A stretch of DNA of 64,000 nucleotides, taken from JBKDZP01 sp047971315 (GTDB lineage: Bacteria > Bacillota_I > Bacilli_A > RF39 > UBA660). Below are positions 1 through 8,459 of this stretch, piece by piece. Position 1 is the stretch's first letter; every line of letters begins with the position of its first letter. Under the pieces are notes generated by a model. The model had not been told where the DNA came from. It made no database searches and saw nothing but the letters and a program-made list of their open reading frames with translations. The DNA lies in the NCBI GenBank assembly GCA_047971315.1, contig JBKDZP010000007.1:11714-75713 (forward strand), given 5' to 3'. The position numbers and the translations under genes are program-made.

Positions 1-126
1 GGTTATGATTTACTTGATGCTAGAATTGACAATATAAATAAAGTCACTAAAGAAATGATTGTAGAAACAGTAAATAAAATACATCTTGATACAATATTTT
101 TATTAGAAGGGAGTAAAAATGGATGA
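1..126 (+). CDS. M16 family metallopeptidase-like protein, C-terminal fragment (YmfF-like)
   Basis: Open reading frame that enters from the left edge and stops at TGA 124-126, giving 41 residues. The tail (VTKEMIVETV, then HLDTIFLLEG) resembles the end of the inactive M16 partner that precedes the active peptidase in Bacillus ymfF-ymfH. It overlaps the next start by four bases (ATGA, 123-126), which implies translational coupling and a paired function. In such pairs one subunit carries the zinc site and the other does not. Only the last strand-helix is visible, so the call rests mainly on position and this short tail. Confidence 0.6.
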   Translation, partial: GYDLLDARIDNINKVTKEMIVETVNKIHLDTIFLLEGSKNG

Positions 127-1406
127 AAAAAGTTATATTTGATAAATTAGACTTAGAACTATATAGTGAAACACTTGAAAATGGACTTGATATTTATATT
201 GTACCAAGAACTATTGGAAAAAACATTTATGCAACATTCACAACTAAATATGGTTCTATTCATAATGAATTTATTCCTCATGGAGAAAGTGATTATGTAA
301 AAGTACCAAATGGGATAGCTCATTTTCTAGAACATAAAATGTTTGAGCAAGAAAATGGCGAAGATCCTTTTTCACTTTATTCAAAAAATGGAAGTAACTG
401 TAATGCTTTCACAACTTTTTACAATACAACATATTTATTTTCAGGAACTAAATTTTTTGAAGAAAATATAAATTTACTTCTAAATTTTGTTCAAGATCCT
501 TATTTTACTGAAGAAAATGTTGAAAAAGAAAAAGGAATAATTGTAGAAGAAATAAAAATGTATAAAGATGAACCTTATGTATGTGGTGAAGAAATACTTT
601 TAGAAAATGCTTTTTTTAATCATTCTGTAAATGTATCAATTGCAGGATCTGAAGACAGTGTAGTATCTATTACAAAAGAAGATTTATACACTTGTTACAA
701 AACATTTTATCATCCATCTAATATGTTCTTAGTTATTACAGGAAATGTAGAACCTGAAGAAGTAATTAAAATAATAAAAGAAAATCAAGATAAAAAAGAA
801 TTTGAAAAATCAAATAAAATTGAAATTAGAGAAGTAAATGAACCAAATGAAGTAAAAGTAAAAGAAGCTACTATTTGTATGAATGTAGTTATCCCAAAAG
901 CTTTTATTGGTTATAAATTTAATATAGAAAACTTAAATTTAACAGTTGAAGAAATAACTGTATACTTAAATATACTTGCCGATTTAAAATTTAGTAATGT
1001 TGCAACATTTACTGAACAATTATTAAATAATGAAAAAATAAGTAGTGATATTGAGTATGTAGTAACTAGAGCGGGTAAACATTTATTTATGATGATTTTA
1101 GCAGATACAAAAAAACCAACTGAATTCATTTCAAGTATTAAAGAAGAAATTACAAAATGGGATATAAAAGAAGAAGATTTTAATCGTAAGAAAAAAGCAG
1201 CAATCAGTTCATTTTTATATATGAGTGATAATGTATATAATGTTAATAGAAAAGTTATGAATGATGTAATATTTAAAGGTGGAGCTGATTCTAAATTATA
1301 TGATAAGTATCAAAGATTAAATTTTAATGATTTAAAAAATATTTTTGATAATTTATCATTTGATAATAATACAACTCTAACAATTAATCCAAATAAAACA
1401 AAATAA
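123..1406 (+). CDS. M16 family zinc metallopeptidase (YmfH-like)
   Basis: A 427-residue protein of the insulinase/mitochondrial-processing-peptidase family. The inverted zinc motif HxxEH is at residues 67-71 (HFLEH), with the further acidic ligand region around EEIKMYKDEP near residue 145. The length matches Bacillus YmfH (about 428). The N-terminal half is the M16 catalytic domain and the C-terminal half the second M16 domain. The start overlaps the stop of the upstream M16-like gene, so the two are probably one heterodimer. Substrate unknown; probably cytoplasmic because no signal peptide or membrane segment is visible. Confidence 0.85.
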   Translation: MKKVIFDKLDLELYSETLENGLDIYIVPRTIGKNIYATFTTKYGSIHNEFIPHGESDYVKVPNGIAHFLEHKMFEQENGEDPFSLYSKNGSNCNAFTTFYNTTYLFSGTKFFEENINLLLNFVQDPYFTEENVEKEKGIIVEEIKMYKDEPYVCGEEILLENAFFNHSVNVSIAGSEDSVVSITKEDLYTCYKTFYHPSNMFLVITGNVEPEEVIKIIKENQDKKEFEKSNKIEIREVNEPNEVKVKEATICMNVVIPKAFIGYKFNIENLNLTVEEITVYLNILADLKFSNVATFTEQLLNNEKISSDIEYVVTRAGKHLFMMILADTKKPTEFISSIKEEITKWDIKEEDFNRKKKAAISSFLYMSDNVYNVNRKVMNDVIFKGGADSKLYDKYQRLNFNDLKNIFDNLSFDNNTTLTINPNKTK

Positions 1407-1413
1407 CTTGCTA

Positions 1414-1449
1414 ATATCTTATATATAATATACAATATATATAAGATAT
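1414..1449. promoter_or_regulatory. 13-bp perfect inverted repeat abutting the pilin ribosome binding site
   Basis: Arms 1414-1426 (ATATCTTATATAT) and 1437-1449 are exact reverse complements with a 10-base spacer, ending one base before the GGAGG at 1450-1454. As RNA it would form a hairpin directly 5' of the Shine-Dalgarno; as DNA it is an operator-like dyad. There is no T run after it, so a terminator is unlikely. Confidence 0.5.
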
Positions 1450-1458
1450 GGAGGATGT

Positions 1459-1845
1459 ATGAAAAATAAATTTACCAATGGATTTACTTTAGTTGAATTA
1501 ATGGGTGTAATAATTATTTTAGGACTAATAAGTTTAATAATTGTTCCAACTGTAAATAATAGTTTAAAAGAAAATAAAAAAAGTTTATGTTCAACTCAAA
1601 TTGATTATATAGTTGCAGCTGCTAAAAACTATGGAGCTGATAATATTTTTAGTTTACCTGATTTAGGCGGAGACCCTCTTGTTGTAACACTGAGCAAACT
1701 ACAAAGTAATGGGTATTTAGACGAAGATATAGTTAACCCACTTACAAAAAAAACATTTTCTCCTGAACCTTATGTAACAATAACTAAAACTAATAAAGGA
1801 TATACTTATGTAATTGATTTTGATACAGAAAGTGCTTGTGAATAA
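1459..1845 (+). CDS. Type IV pilin-like / competence pseudopilin precursor
   Basis: A 128-residue protein with a class III (prepilin) signal: short basic leader MKNKFTNG, predicted cleavage G8|F9, and the essential Glu at position 5 of the mature form (FTLVEL), followed by a hydrophobic helix to about residue 32. The rest is a small soluble domain with Cys near residue 45 and near the C terminus, which could form a disulfide. It should be processed by the prepilin peptidase at 54507 and assembled with the GspF/PilC-like protein at 52537. It stands alone, with a strong GGAGG site and a terminator after it. Whether it builds a DNA-uptake pilus or another filament cannot be told here. Confidence 0.8.
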   Translation: MKNKFTNGFTLVELMGVIIILGLISLIIVPTVNNSLKENKKSLCSTQIDYIVAAAKNYGADNIFSLPDLGGDPLVVTLSKLQSNGYLDEDIVNPLTKKTFSPEPYVTITKTNKGYTYVIDFDTESACE

Positions 1846-1847
1846 GA

Positions 1848-1876
1848 ATATAAGTAATAAACTTATATCTTTTTTA
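1848..1876 (+). terminator. Rho-independent terminator after the pseudopilin gene
   Basis: Perfect 8-bp stem (1848-1855 with 1861-1868), 5-base loop, then a T-rich run. Confidence 0.75.
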
Positions 1877-1953
1877 TTTAAAAAATTTTATAATTAAAAA
1901 AAATTTATGATTAAAATAATTATAGATTACTATTATTGATTCTAATTATATTA

Positions 1954-1984
1954 ATATAAGTCATAGACTTGTATCTTTTTTTTT
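1954..1984 (+). terminator. Second rho-independent terminator before the TrmH-family gene
   Basis: Nine-pair stem (1954-1962 with 1966-1974, one G-U) and a long T run. It resembles the terminator about 100 bases upstream in sequence; the stretch between them has no ORF. Confidence 0.7.
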
Positions 1985-2009
1985 GATAGAATAATAGTGG
2001 TGATTAATT

Positions 2010-2738
2010 ATGATTTATACTTCAATAGAAAATAAAAAAATAAAAGATATAAAAAATTTAAATCGAAAGAAATTTCGAGATCAGACCAATCAATTTATAG
2101 TTGAGGGAGAACATTTAGTTTTAGAAGCTTATAAGGCTAAATATTTAACTGAACTAATATTAGAAAAAAATGAAATATTTAATTTAGATATAAAAACAAG
2201 TTATGTCACAAAAGAAATTTTGAATTATATAAGCGAATTAGAAAATCCACCAAAAATAATGGGAATTTGTAATAAAATTAAAAACAAAGAATTACTTGGA
2301 AATAAAATCTTAATTCTAGATAATATTCAAGATCCAGGAAATTTAGGTACAATAATTAGAAGTGCAGTAGCATTTAATATTGATACAATAGTTTTAGGAG
2401 AAGGTAGTGTTGATTTATATAATTCAAAAGTTATTAGAGCAGCGCAAGGAATGATTTATAATATAAATATTATAAATATAAATTTAATTGATTTAATACC
2501 AAAATTGAAATTAGAAAACTATAAAATTTTTGGTACAAAGGTAACAAATGGAAAAAGTTTAAAAAAACTTGAAAAATATGATAAATTTGCTATAATAATG
2601 GGAAACGAAGGAAATGGAATGTCAGATGCTGTAACAAATCTTTGTGATGATCACATTTATATTGAAATGTCTCCTGTTTGTGAAAGTTTAAATGTAGGAA
2701 TTGCAGCAAGTATTATTTTATATGAATTAAATAAGTAG
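2010..2738 (+). CDS. TrmH/SpoU-family RNA 2'-O-methyltransferase
   Basis: A 242-residue SPOUT methyltransferase. The three family motifs are present: NIQDPGNLGTIIRSA near residue 108, IIMGNEGNGM near 195, and a C-terminal SLNVGIAASIILYEL knot segment that binds S-adenosylmethionine. An N-terminal substrate-binding domain of about 95 residues precedes it, as in Bacillus YsgA-type rRNA methyltransferases. The exact target nucleotide cannot be read from sequence. The stop lies a few bases before rimM, so the two are co-transcribed with trmD in an RNA-modification and ribosome-maturation operon. Confidence 0.9.
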   Translation: MIYTSIENKKIKDIKNLNRKKFRDQTNQFIVEGEHLVLEAYKAKYLTELILEKNEIFNLDIKTSYVTKEILNYISELENPPKIMGICNKIKNKELLGNKILILDNIQDPGNLGTIIRSAVAFNIDTIVLGEGSVDLYNSKVIRAAQGMIYNINIININLIDLIPKLKLENYKIFGTKVTNGKSLKKLEKYDKFAIIMGNEGNGMSDAVTNLCDDHIYIEMSPVCESLNVGIAASIILYELNK

Positions 2739-2747
2739 GTGGAAAAA

Positions 2748-3239
2748 ATGACATATATATTTATAGGAACAATAGTAAATACACATGGAATAAAAGGTGA
2801 AGTTAGAATTTCTTCTGATGTTGAATATAAAAAATTAATTTTTAAAAGCGGAATGAAAATTTATATTGGAAATAATCATGAAGAATTAATTATTTCAAAA
2901 TATAGATATCATAAAATATATGATATGGTTATTTTTGAAGATTTAAATGATATAAATGAAGTGATTTGTTTTAAAGGGGAGAAGGTTTTTATTAATAAAG
3001 ATGATATTCAAATTGAAGGTTATTTTGATGAAGATTATATTGGACTATTAGTTCATACTGATCATTTAATTGGTGAAGTAATTAAAGTATTAAATAATAA
3101 TGGACAAAAATTATTATTAATAAAAGGTAAAAATAGAAATTATTATATACCTAAAGTAGATGATTTTATAAATAAAATTGATTTAGAAAAAAAATGTATA
3201 TATATTAATGAAATACCAGGTTTAATTGATGAAGATTGA
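2748..3239 (+). CDS. rimM: Ribosome maturation factor RimM
   Basis: A 163-residue 30S assembly factor that binds S19 and helps mature the head of the small subunit. The N-terminal RimM barrel begins FIGTIVNTHGIKGEVR, and the C-terminal PRC-barrel contains YYIPKVDDFI near residue 140. The ATG at 2748 is preferred over the in-frame GTG at 2739 because GGTGG at 2738-2742 sits correctly upstream of it. It overlaps trmD by 11 bases, the usual rimM-trmD coupling. It ends in TGA, one of the clear cases showing that UGA is a stop in this genome. Confidence 0.93.
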   Translation: MTYIFIGTIVNTHGIKGEVRISSDVEYKKLIFKSGMKIYIGNNHEELIISKYRYHKIYDMVIFEDLNDINEVICFKGEKVFINKDDIQIEGYFDEDYIGLLVHTDHLIGEVIKVLNNNGQKLLLIKGKNRNYYIPKVDDFINKIDLEKKCIYINEIPGLIDED

Positions 3240-3915
3240 TATAATAACTTTATTTCCATCAATGTATAGTGGTTTTCTAAATGAGTCTATTATTAAACGA
3301 GCAATAAATAAAAATCTAATTTCAATAAATATTCATAATTTAAGAGATTATTCAACAGATAAATTTAATAGAGTTGATGATTATCAAATTGGTGGAGGAG
3401 CAGGAATGGTAATAATGCCGGAACCAGTATTTAATGCCATTGAAAGTATTAAAACATCTAATTCATTTGTAATTATGCTTACACCTCAAGGAGTAAAGTA
3501 TAATCAAAAAATTGCATATGATTTAAGTGAATATAAACATTTAATTTTATTGTGTGGACACTATGAAGGATTTGATGAACGAATACTTAGTATTGTAGAC
3601 ATGGAATTAAGTATTGGAGACTATATCTTAACAGGTGGAGAATTAGCAAGTATGATAGTTACAGATTCAATTGTTAGATTAGTAGATGGGGTAATTGAAA
3701 AAGAATCACACGAAAATGAGACATTTAATAATAATCTTTTAGACTATCCTGTTTATACTAAACCAATTGATTTTAGAGGAATAATTGTTCCGGATGTTTT
3801 ATTATCAGGACATCATGAAAATATAAGAAAATGGCGTTATGAACAAAGTTTTAAAAAAACACAAAAAGTTAGACCTGATCTATTAGAAATGGGGAATGTT
3901 AATGAAAAAAAATAA
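3229..3915 (+). CDS. trmD: tRNA (guanine-37-N1)-methyltransferase TrmD
   Basis: A 228-residue enzyme that makes m1G37 in tRNAs reading CNN codons and so prevents +1 frameshifting. The trefoil-knot S-adenosylmethionine site is clear: GGGAGMVIMPEP near residue 55, LCGHYEGFDERI near 108 and SIGDYILTGGELA near 130. The start is taken as ATG 3229, inside the end of rimM; the in-frame TTG just before it is less likely. The 3' end overlaps the next small gene. Length is slightly under the usual 240-250. Confidence 0.95.
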   Translation: MKIDIITLFPSMYSGFLNESIIKRAINKNLISINIHNLRDYSTDKFNRVDDYQIGGGAGMVIMPEPVFNAIESIKTSNSFVIMLTPQGVKYNQKIAYDLSEYKHLILLCGHYEGFDERILSIVDMELSIGDYILTGGELASMIVTDSIVRLVDGVIEKESHENETFNNNLLDYPVYTKPIDFRGIIVPDVLLSGHHENIRKWRYEQSFKKTQKVRPDLLEMGNVNEKK

Positions 3916-4432
3916 CTATATTGTTTCTAAAACAAATTCTTATGGTGATTTAATTGTTATTGATTATTCTAAAATTAATGGACTTAAATTAGCTCCAAAA
4001 GATGGACTTGATTATCCTGGAGTTAGTGTGAATTCTTTCACAATAATTAAACCATCTTTTATCGAAAAAGCACTAAAACGTAAAATTAAGATTAAACTAA
4101 ATTATTATTTTCAAAATATAATTTCATTTTTAGATGATGATGACTCAAATCAAAAAACAATTGATAAATATTCAGATGAAGAAGATGATGGAACTAGATA
4201 TATGGAAGTTTTAAATGATTTAACACGATATAAAAATATAGTAGAATACAAATATAAAAAATTTTTAGATGATAAGTATATTTCATTCTTACAAAAGAAA
4301 ATTTCAGTATTAGAAAATGAAATAAAATCAAAAATAATAAATCAAAATTTGGTTATTCAAATGAATGCTAAAAAAATTATGAATAGTTATCCTATTTATG
4401 AAGAAGTACAAGAAAAAGGTAAATCACGTTAA
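3902..4432 (+). CDS. Hypothetical protein in the trmD operon
   Basis: I do not recognise this 176-residue protein. It is hydrophilic, without a signal peptide or membrane segment. It has an acidic stretch near residue 80 (FLDDDDSN, then DEEDDG) and a predicted helical, possibly coiled-coil, C-terminal half (residues about 90-165, rich in K, E, I, L). The ATG at 3902 has a GGGG site seven bases upstream (3891-3894); the ATG at 3896 is too close to it. The start overlaps the end of trmD, so expression is coupled to tRNA modification and ribosome maturation, but a role is not deducible. Confidence 0.7.
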   Translation: MKKNNYIVSKTNSYGDLIVIDYSKINGLKLAPKDGLDYPGVSVNSFTIIKPSFIEKALKRKIKIKLNYYFQNIISFLDDDDSNQKTIDKYSDEEDDGTRYMEVLNDLTRYKNIVEYKYKKFLDDKYISFLQKKISVLENEIKSKIINQNLVIQMNAKKIMNSYPIYEEVQEKGKSR

Positions 4433-4455
4433 AATAAATTTTAAAGGAGGATTAT

Positions 4456-4878
4456 ATGGAATATAAAAAATTTAATAATAAATATATAGTTAGAATTGAT
4501 AAACAAGAAGAAATACTAGAAACATTATTTAATTTTTGTAAACAAGAAAATATATTTCTTGGAACAGTAAATGGTATTGGAGCTGTTAACGATATAACAA
4601 TTGGTTTATTTGATACGGTAAATAAAAAATATAATTCAGAACAATTTAAAAAAGATTTTGAAATCGTTTCACTTGTAGGTAATATATCTAAAATGAAAAA
4701 TGAAATTTATCTTCATATGCATATGTCAGTATCAGATTCTAATTATAATGTAATTGGAGGACATTTAAATAAAGCATATGTAAGTGCAACATGTGAAGTA
4801 ATAATTGAAAAAATAGACGGTGAAGTTAATAGAGAATTTAATGAACAAATAGGCCTTAATTTATACAAATTTAACTAA
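4456..4878 (+). CDS. PPC/DUF296 domain protein
   Basis: A 140-residue single-domain protein of the PPC (plants and prokaryotes conserved, DUF296) family. Signature: LGTVNGIGAVND near residue 35, the metal-like His pair in YLHMHMSVSD near residue 88, and GGHLNKAYVSATCEV near 105. Members form trimers; plant relatives are fused to AT-hooks, and the function of bacterial stand-alone forms is poorly defined. A strong AAAGGAGG precedes the start. It lies between trmD and rplS, where Bacillus has no such gene. DNA binding should not be assumed. Confidence 0.8.
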   Translation: MEYKKFNNKYIVRIDKQEEILETLFNFCKQENIFLGTVNGIGAVNDITIGLFDTVNKKYNSEQFKKDFEIVSLVGNISKMKNEIYLHMHMSVSDSNYNVIGGHLNKAYVSATCEVIIEKIDGEVNREFNEQIGLNLYKFN

Positions 4879-4883
4879 ACATA

Positions 4884-4912
4884 TTTACAAAAAATAACAA
4901 ATATGATAAACT
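4884..4912 (+). promoter_or_regulatory. Candidate sigma-A promoter of rplS
   Basis: TTTACA at 4884-4889, a 17-base spacer ending in TGA, then TAAACT at 4907-4912 (extended -10). Transcription would begin near 4919. Confidence 0.5.
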
Positions 4913-4918
4913 TTATTA

Positions 4919-4988
4919 GTTAGTGATCCGCTGTTTACAATATTTAAATAAAATATGATCATATTTAAAAGAAAAGGAGAGTGACATT
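4919..4988 (+). promoter_or_regulatory. rplS 5' leader, candidate ribosomal protein L19 leader
   Basis: Untranslated leader of about 70 bases between the predicted start site and rplS. It has a relatively GC-rich block (GTGATCCGCTGTTTAC) followed by a 16-base perfect palindrome (AAATATGATCATATTT). L19 autoregulatory leaders are known in Firmicutes (Rfam L19_leader). Position and compactness fit, but I could not check the covariance model. Confidence 0.4.
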
Positions 4989-5333
4989 ATGAATTTAGTT
5001 GATAAAATAACTAAGAGTCAAATTAGAACTGATTTACCAGAATTTAGAGTTGGAGATACTGTAAGAGTTGATGTTAAAATTGTTGAAGGTAAAAGAGAAA
5101 GAATCCAAGCTTACGAAGGAATTGTAATTTCAATTCAAGGAAGTGGTATTGGAAGAAACTTTATCGTTAGAAAACTTTCATCAGGTGTTGGAGTTGAAAG
5201 AACATTTCCAATGAATTCACCAACAATCGATTCAGTTACAGTTATTCGTAAAGGTAAAGTAAGACAAGCTAAATTAGGATATTTAAGAAATTTAGTTAGA
5301 CAACCTAGAATTAAAGAAAGACGAGATAAATAA
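4989..5333 (+). CDS. rplS: 50S ribosomal protein L19
   Basis: A 114-residue ribosomal protein at the subunit interface. It shows the conserved core (FRVGDTVRVDVKI, then RIQAYEGIVI) and the C-terminal motif VRQAKLGYLRNL. The start has AAAGGAGAGTG upstream. It seems to have its own promoter and leader, and a terminator that overlaps its stop codon, so it can be expressed as a single-gene unit, although lepB follows after 39 bases. Confidence 0.97.
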   Translation: MNLVDKITKSQIRTDLPEFRVGDTVRVDVKIVEGKRERIQAYEGIVISIQGSGIGRNFIVRKLSSGVGVERTFPMNSPTIDSVTVIRKGKVRQAKLGYLRNLVRQPRIKERRDK

Positions 5334-5357
5334 GACTGTAATAAGTCTTATTTTTTT
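5328..5357 (+). terminator. Terminator overlapping the rplS stop codon
   Basis: Ten-pair stem (5328-5337 with 5344-5353), 6-base loop, then T run. Confidence 0.8.
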
Positions 5358-5372
5358 AAAGGGGTAATTTTT

Positions 5373-5873
5373 ATGAAGTTAATAAAGGAATACTTACCAT
5401 ATGTAGTAATTATTATTATAATTGTCTTAATTAGACAATTTATAGTAACTCCAGTTAGAGTAGATGGAGAATCAATGGATCCAACCTTAAGTAATGGTGA
5501 AATATTAATTTTAAATAAATTAGATAATAGTTTTGAATTATTTGATATAGTTGTTATAAAATATGGAACTGAGAAAATTATAAAAAGAATTATTGGTCTA
5601 CCTGGTGACTATATTGAATATAAAAATAATATATTATATATAAATAATGAAATAGTTGAAGAAAACTTTTTGGAAAATGATACAAAAACAAGTGATTTTA
5701 AATTATCAGATTTAGGTTATAAAGTAATTTCAGATGGATTTTATTTTGTAGTTGGTGATAATAGAGATAATTCACTTGATAGTAGAATTATTGGACTAGT
5801 AAAAAAAAGTGATATAATTGGTACAACTAAGTTAGCTTTATTTCCATTCGATAAATTTGGAATATTGGAGTAA
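5373..5873 (+). CDS. lepB: Type I signal peptidase
   Basis: A 166-residue membrane serine peptidase that removes signal peptides from exported proteins. One N-terminal membrane anchor (residues about 8-24), then box B with the catalytic Ser (VDGESMDPTL), box D with the Lys general base (IIKRIIGLPGD) and box E (VVGDNRDNSLDSR). It is of the small Gram-positive SipS type. It follows rplS behind a terminator, so some read-through or a weak promoter must supply it. Confidence 0.95.
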   Translation: MKLIKEYLPYVVIIIIIVLIRQFIVTPVRVDGESMDPTLSNGEILILNKLDNSFELFDIVVIKYGTEKIIKRIIGLPGDYIEYKNNILYINNEIVEENFLENDTKTSDFKLSDLGYKVISDGFYFVVGDNRDNSLDSRIIGLVKKSDIIGTTKLALFPFDKFGILE

Positions 5874-5878
5874 ATTAC

Positions 5879-5907
5879 TTGATTTATTAAACTAATTAGT
5901 GTATATT
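5879..5907 (+). promoter_or_regulatory. Sigma-A promoter of rpsO
   Basis: TTGATT at 5879-5884, 17-base spacer, TATATT at 5902-5907. The predicted leader (about 5914-5987) is long enough for an S15 autoregulatory structure, but I could not assign one confidently. Confidence 0.65.
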
Positions 5908-5987
5908 ATATTTGTACTTATTCGTGGAAGAACAGATACTCCAACTTTCATCTAGGAATATGTGAATTATTATGAAGGGAGAAAAAC

Positions 5988-6257
5988 ATGGCATTAAGTA
6001 AAGAAGTAAAAGAAAGTATTGTAAAAAAATTTGCAAAAACAGAAGGAGATACAGGATCTGCTGAAGTTCAAATCGCAATACTTACACAAGAAATAAATGA
6101 ATTAACAGAACATTTAAAAATTCATACTCATGACTTTCATTCAAGAAGAGGACTTCTTAAAAAAGTAGGTCAAAGACGTAGTATGTTAAAGTATTTATTT
6201 AAGAAAGATGTAACACGTTACAGAGACTTAATTAAAGCTTTAGGATTAAGAAAATAA
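5988..6257 (+). CDS. rpsO: 30S ribosomal protein S15
   Basis: An 89-residue protein, the normal length, that binds the central domain of 16S rRNA early in assembly. The typical four-helix sequence is seen: GSAEVQIAILTQEINELTEHL, HDFHSRRGLLKKVGQRR and YLFKKDVTRYRDLIKALGLRK. It sits upstream of pnp, as in most Firmicutes and Proteobacteria, with its own promoter and a hairpin between the two genes. Confidence 0.97.
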   Translation: MALSKEVKESIVKKFAKTEGDTGSAEVQIAILTQEINELTEHLKIHTHDFHSRRGLLKKVGQRRSMLKYLFKKDVTRYRDLIKALGLRK

Positions 6258-6267
6258 TTAATATGTA

Positions 6268-6290
6268 GGCACTCTTTTTTGAGTGTCTTT
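6268..6290 (+). terminator. rpsO-pnp intergenic hairpin
   Basis: Seven-pair stem (6268-6274 with 6281-6287, one G-U) with an all-T six-base loop and only a short T run after it. It may be a weak terminator or an RNase III-type processing site in front of pnp. Confidence 0.5.
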
Positions 6291-6309
6291 AATATATAGA
6301 GGAGGTAAA

Positions 6310-8439
6310 ATGAAAAAAACTTTTGAATTAGATTTTAGAGGAAGAAAATTAATAATAGAACAAGGTGAACTAGCAAAACAAGCTAATGGAGCTGTATTAG
6401 TTAAATATGGAGATACAGTAGTATTATCCACAGCGGTAGTATCTAAAAATGCTAATATATTATCTGATTTTTTTCCATTAATGGTTTTATATCAAGAAAA
6501 ATTATATAGTGTAGGAAAAATTCCTGGTGGTTTTATTAAAAGAGAAGGTCGTCCTACAGAAAATGCAACACTTGCAGCACGTATGATAGATAGACCAATG
6601 CGTCCACTATTTCCAGATGATTTTAAAAATGAAGTACAAATCGTAAATACAGTATTATCTGTAGATCAAGATAACTCCCCAGAGATGGCAGCAATGTTTG
6701 GGTCTAGTTTATCAGTATCAATTAGTAAAATCCCATTTGATGGACCAATAGCAGGAGTTAAAGTTGGACGTGTTAATGGTGAATTTGTAATTAATCCAAC
6801 AACAGAACAATTAGAACAAAGTGATATTGATCTAACCTTAGCTGGTACAAAAACAGCTATAAATATGGTTGAAGCAGGTGCAAAAGAAGTTAATGAAGAA
6901 GACATGTTAGAAGCATTAATGTTTGGACATGCAGCAATTATTGAATTAGTAGAATTTCAAGAAAAAATAATAGAAGAAATAGGTGTTGAGACAATGCCTT
7001 ATGATGTCTTAGAAATTAACGATAATCTAAAAAATGAAATAAAAGGACTTGCATCTATAAAACTAAATGATGCAATGAGAATTAAAGAAAAATTAGAAAA
7101 ATACGATGCAATTGAATCAATAAAAAAAGATGTAGTATCAAAATTTGAACAAGAAAATTGTTCACTAAAAGATATTGAGCTAAAAGAACTAATTACTAAA
7201 GTTAAATTAGTATTGGAAGAAATTGAATATGAAATTTTTAGAAATATTGTAGTAACAGAAAAAATGAGAGCTGATGGTCGTAAAATGACAGAAATTAGAC
7301 CATTATCAACTGATATTGATATTTTGCCTAGAACACACGGTTCTGCTTTATTTACTAGAGGTCAAACTCAAAGTTTATCTGTAGTTACCTTAGGTGCATT
7401 AGGAGAACATCAAATATTAGATGGTCTAAGTATAGAAGACGAAAAAAGATTTATGTTACACTATAACTTCCCACAATTTTCAGTTGGAGAAACAGGAAGA
7501 TATGGTGCACCAGGGCGTAGAGAAGTAGGTCATGGTGCATTAGGTGAAAGAGCACTTGCTCAAGTATTACCATCAGAAGATGAATTCCCTTATACAATAC
7601 GTGTTGTATCAGAAATTCTTGAAAGTAATGGTTCATCTAGTCAAGCAAGTATTTGTGCTGGATGTATGGCTTTAATGGCAGCTGGAGTTCCAATTAAATC
7701 CCCAGTTGCTGGAATAGCAATGGGATTAATTACTAATGGAGATGACTATACAATCTTAACAGATATTCAAGGTATGGAAGATCACTTAGGAGATATGGAT
7801 TTTAAAGTAGCTGGAACTACAAAAGGTATTTGCGCCCTTCAAATGGATATTAAAATAAAAGGAATAACTAAACAAATATTAAAAGAAGCTTTAGAACAAG
7901 CTAAACAAGCTCGTTTTGAAATTCTAGAAGTAATAAATAATCAAATTTCAACTCCAAGAAAAGAAGTAAGTAAATATGCACCAAAAACTATGACATTTAT
8001 GATTGATCCAAATCGTATAAAAGAAGTTATTGGAAAAGGTGGAGATATGATTACTAAAATTATATTAGAATCAAGTAATGTTAAATCAGTAACTGATCCT
8101 AACGCTGTAAAAGTTGATTTAGAAGATGATGGAAGAGTAATTATATATCACTCTAATCAAGAAATAATTGATAAAACTGCAAACTGGATTAAAGAAATAG
8201 TTAAAGAAGTAGAAAATGATGTAATTTATAATGGAAAAGTCGTTAAAGTTGAAGACTTTGGATGTTTTGTTGAACTATGGCCAGGTTGTGAAGGATTAGT
8301 ACATGTATCACAACTAGCAGAAGAACGAATTGAAAAACCAAGTGATATAGTTAAAGTTGGAGATGAAATACAAGTTAAATCTATGGGTTATGATAAAAGA
8401 GGAAGATTAAATCTTTCTAGAAAAGAAGCAATAAAATAA
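6310..8439 (+). CDS. pnp: Polyribonucleotide nucleotidyltransferase (PNPase)
   Basis: A 709-residue 3'-to-5' phosphorolytic exoribonuclease, trimeric, part of RNA turnover. Domains in order: first RNase PH (about 1-210), helical domain, second RNase PH with FALTRGQTQ-like core FTRGQTQSL and the SDGSS-region (ESNGSSSQAS), KH with the GKGG loop (VIGKGGDMI) and C-terminal S1 (residues about 620-690). The ATG at 6310 follows GAGGAGG at 6299-6304; the longer TTG-initiated frame runs through the preceding hairpin and is rejected. Confidence 0.97.
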   Translation: MKKTFELDFRGRKLIIEQGELAKQANGAVLVKYGDTVVLSTAVVSKNANILSDFFPLMVLYQEKLYSVGKIPGGFIKREGRPTENATLAARMIDRPMRPLFPDDFKNEVQIVNTVLSVDQDNSPEMAAMFGSSLSVSISKIPFDGPIAGVKVGRVNGEFVINPTTEQLEQSDIDLTLAGTKTAINMVEAGAKEVNEEDMLEALMFGHAAIIELVEFQEKIIEEIGVETMPYDVLEINDNLKNEIKGLASIKLNDAMRIKEKLEKYDAIESIKKDVVSKFEQENCSLKDIELKELITKVKLVLEEIEYEIFRNIVVTEKMRADGRKMTEIRPLSTDIDILPRTHGSALFTRGQTQSLSVVTLGALGEHQILDGLSIEDEKRFMLHYNFPQFSVGETGRYGAPGRREVGHGALGERALAQVLPSEDEFPYTIRVVSEILESNGSSSQASICAGCMALMAAGVPIKSPVAGIAMGLITNGDDYTILTDIQGMEDHLGDMDFKVAGTTKGICALQMDIKIKGITKQILKEALEQAKQARFEILEVINNQISTPRKEVSKYAPKTMTFMIDPNRIKEVIGKGGDMITKIILESSNVKSVTDPNAVKVDLEDDGRVIIYHSNQEIIDKTANWIKEIVKEVENDVIYNGKVVKVEDFGCFVELWPGCEGLVHVSQLAEERIEKPSDIVKVGDEIQVKSMGYDKRGRLNLSRKEAIK

Positions 8440-8459
8440 ACATTTTTCAGGGGGAATAA

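Noticed and set aside
911..1129. Minus-strand ORFs inside real genes (for example 911-1129, 17759-18166, 21709-22104, 37645-37911)
   Set aside because: They lie antisense to well-recognised proteins, lack ribosome sites and have shadow-like, low-complexity translations.
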